A DNA stretch of 5,289 bases from an uncultured Flavonifractor sp. Lineage in GTDB: Bacteria > Bacillota > Clostridia > Oscillospirales > Oscillospiraceae. The position numbers were made by a program, and so were the translations under genes. Of the stretch, positions 5,271-5,289 are shown piece after piece (within the stretch, counting starts at the first letter, position 1; every line of letters starts with the position of its first letter). The DNA lies in contig CANDFO010000109.1 of assembly GCA_947384055.1 (NCBI GenBank), positions 1-5,289 on the forward strand, read 5' to 3'. The notes beneath the pieces are model-generated. The model was not told the origin of the DNA and ran no database searches. It worked only from the letters and a program-made list of their open reading frames with translations.

Positions 5271-5289
5271 TTAGAATTGGTCATTTTCG

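Overview
The window reads as one compact regulated uptake-and-catabolism locus from a GC-rich bacterium, probably a gut-type Bacillota/Clostridia (an Oscillospiraceae-like genome is my best guess). The reasons are the AGGAGG-type ribosome binding sites on every gene, the GC-rich codon third positions, a sigma54 regulator of the PAS-AAA-Fis layout common in Clostridia, and short dispersed intergenic repeats. The taxonomic call is inference.

All four genes lie on the minus strand and are read from right to left. Rightmost is a sigma54-dependent activator with a PAS sensor, an AAA+ domain with GAFTGA, and a Fis-type HTH (3623-4969). It is preceded by its own extended -10 sigmaA-type promoter (5023-5052). 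The next 300 bases (3323-3622) hold a control region with three near-identical 16-bp palindromes (candidate upstream activator sites), a near-consensus -24/-12 sigma54 promoter (3386-3401), and a hairpin starting about 3 nt after the predicted transcription start. This promoter should drive a three-gene operon: a CitMHS-family carboxylate:metal/H+ symporter (1940-3322), an AtuA-family (DUF1446) protein (501-1847), and a 99-residue AtuA-like ferredoxin-fold protein (176-475). In other bacteria the last two are often one fused polypeptide; here they are adjacent separate genes.

The simplest model is that the PAS domain senses a small molecule, the activator bound at the palindromes turns on sigma54 transcription, the transporter imports a citrate-like organic acid (perhaps metal-complexed), and the two AtuA-type proteins act on it or on a CoA derivative. 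The substrate and the AtuA chemistry cannot be read from the sequence.

The edges are repeat DNA. A ~70-bp repeat with a GC-rich hairpin lies at both ends in inverted orientation (5-75 and 5201-5270). A 90-bp MITE-like element with 22-bp terminal inverted repeats lies just upstream of the regulator promoter (5076-5165). A strong intrinsic terminator (76-110) points rightward, so it serves plus-strand transcription entering from outside the window, not the operon. Bases 111-167 show nothing I can name. No tRNA, rRNA, CRISPR array or transposase gene was seen.
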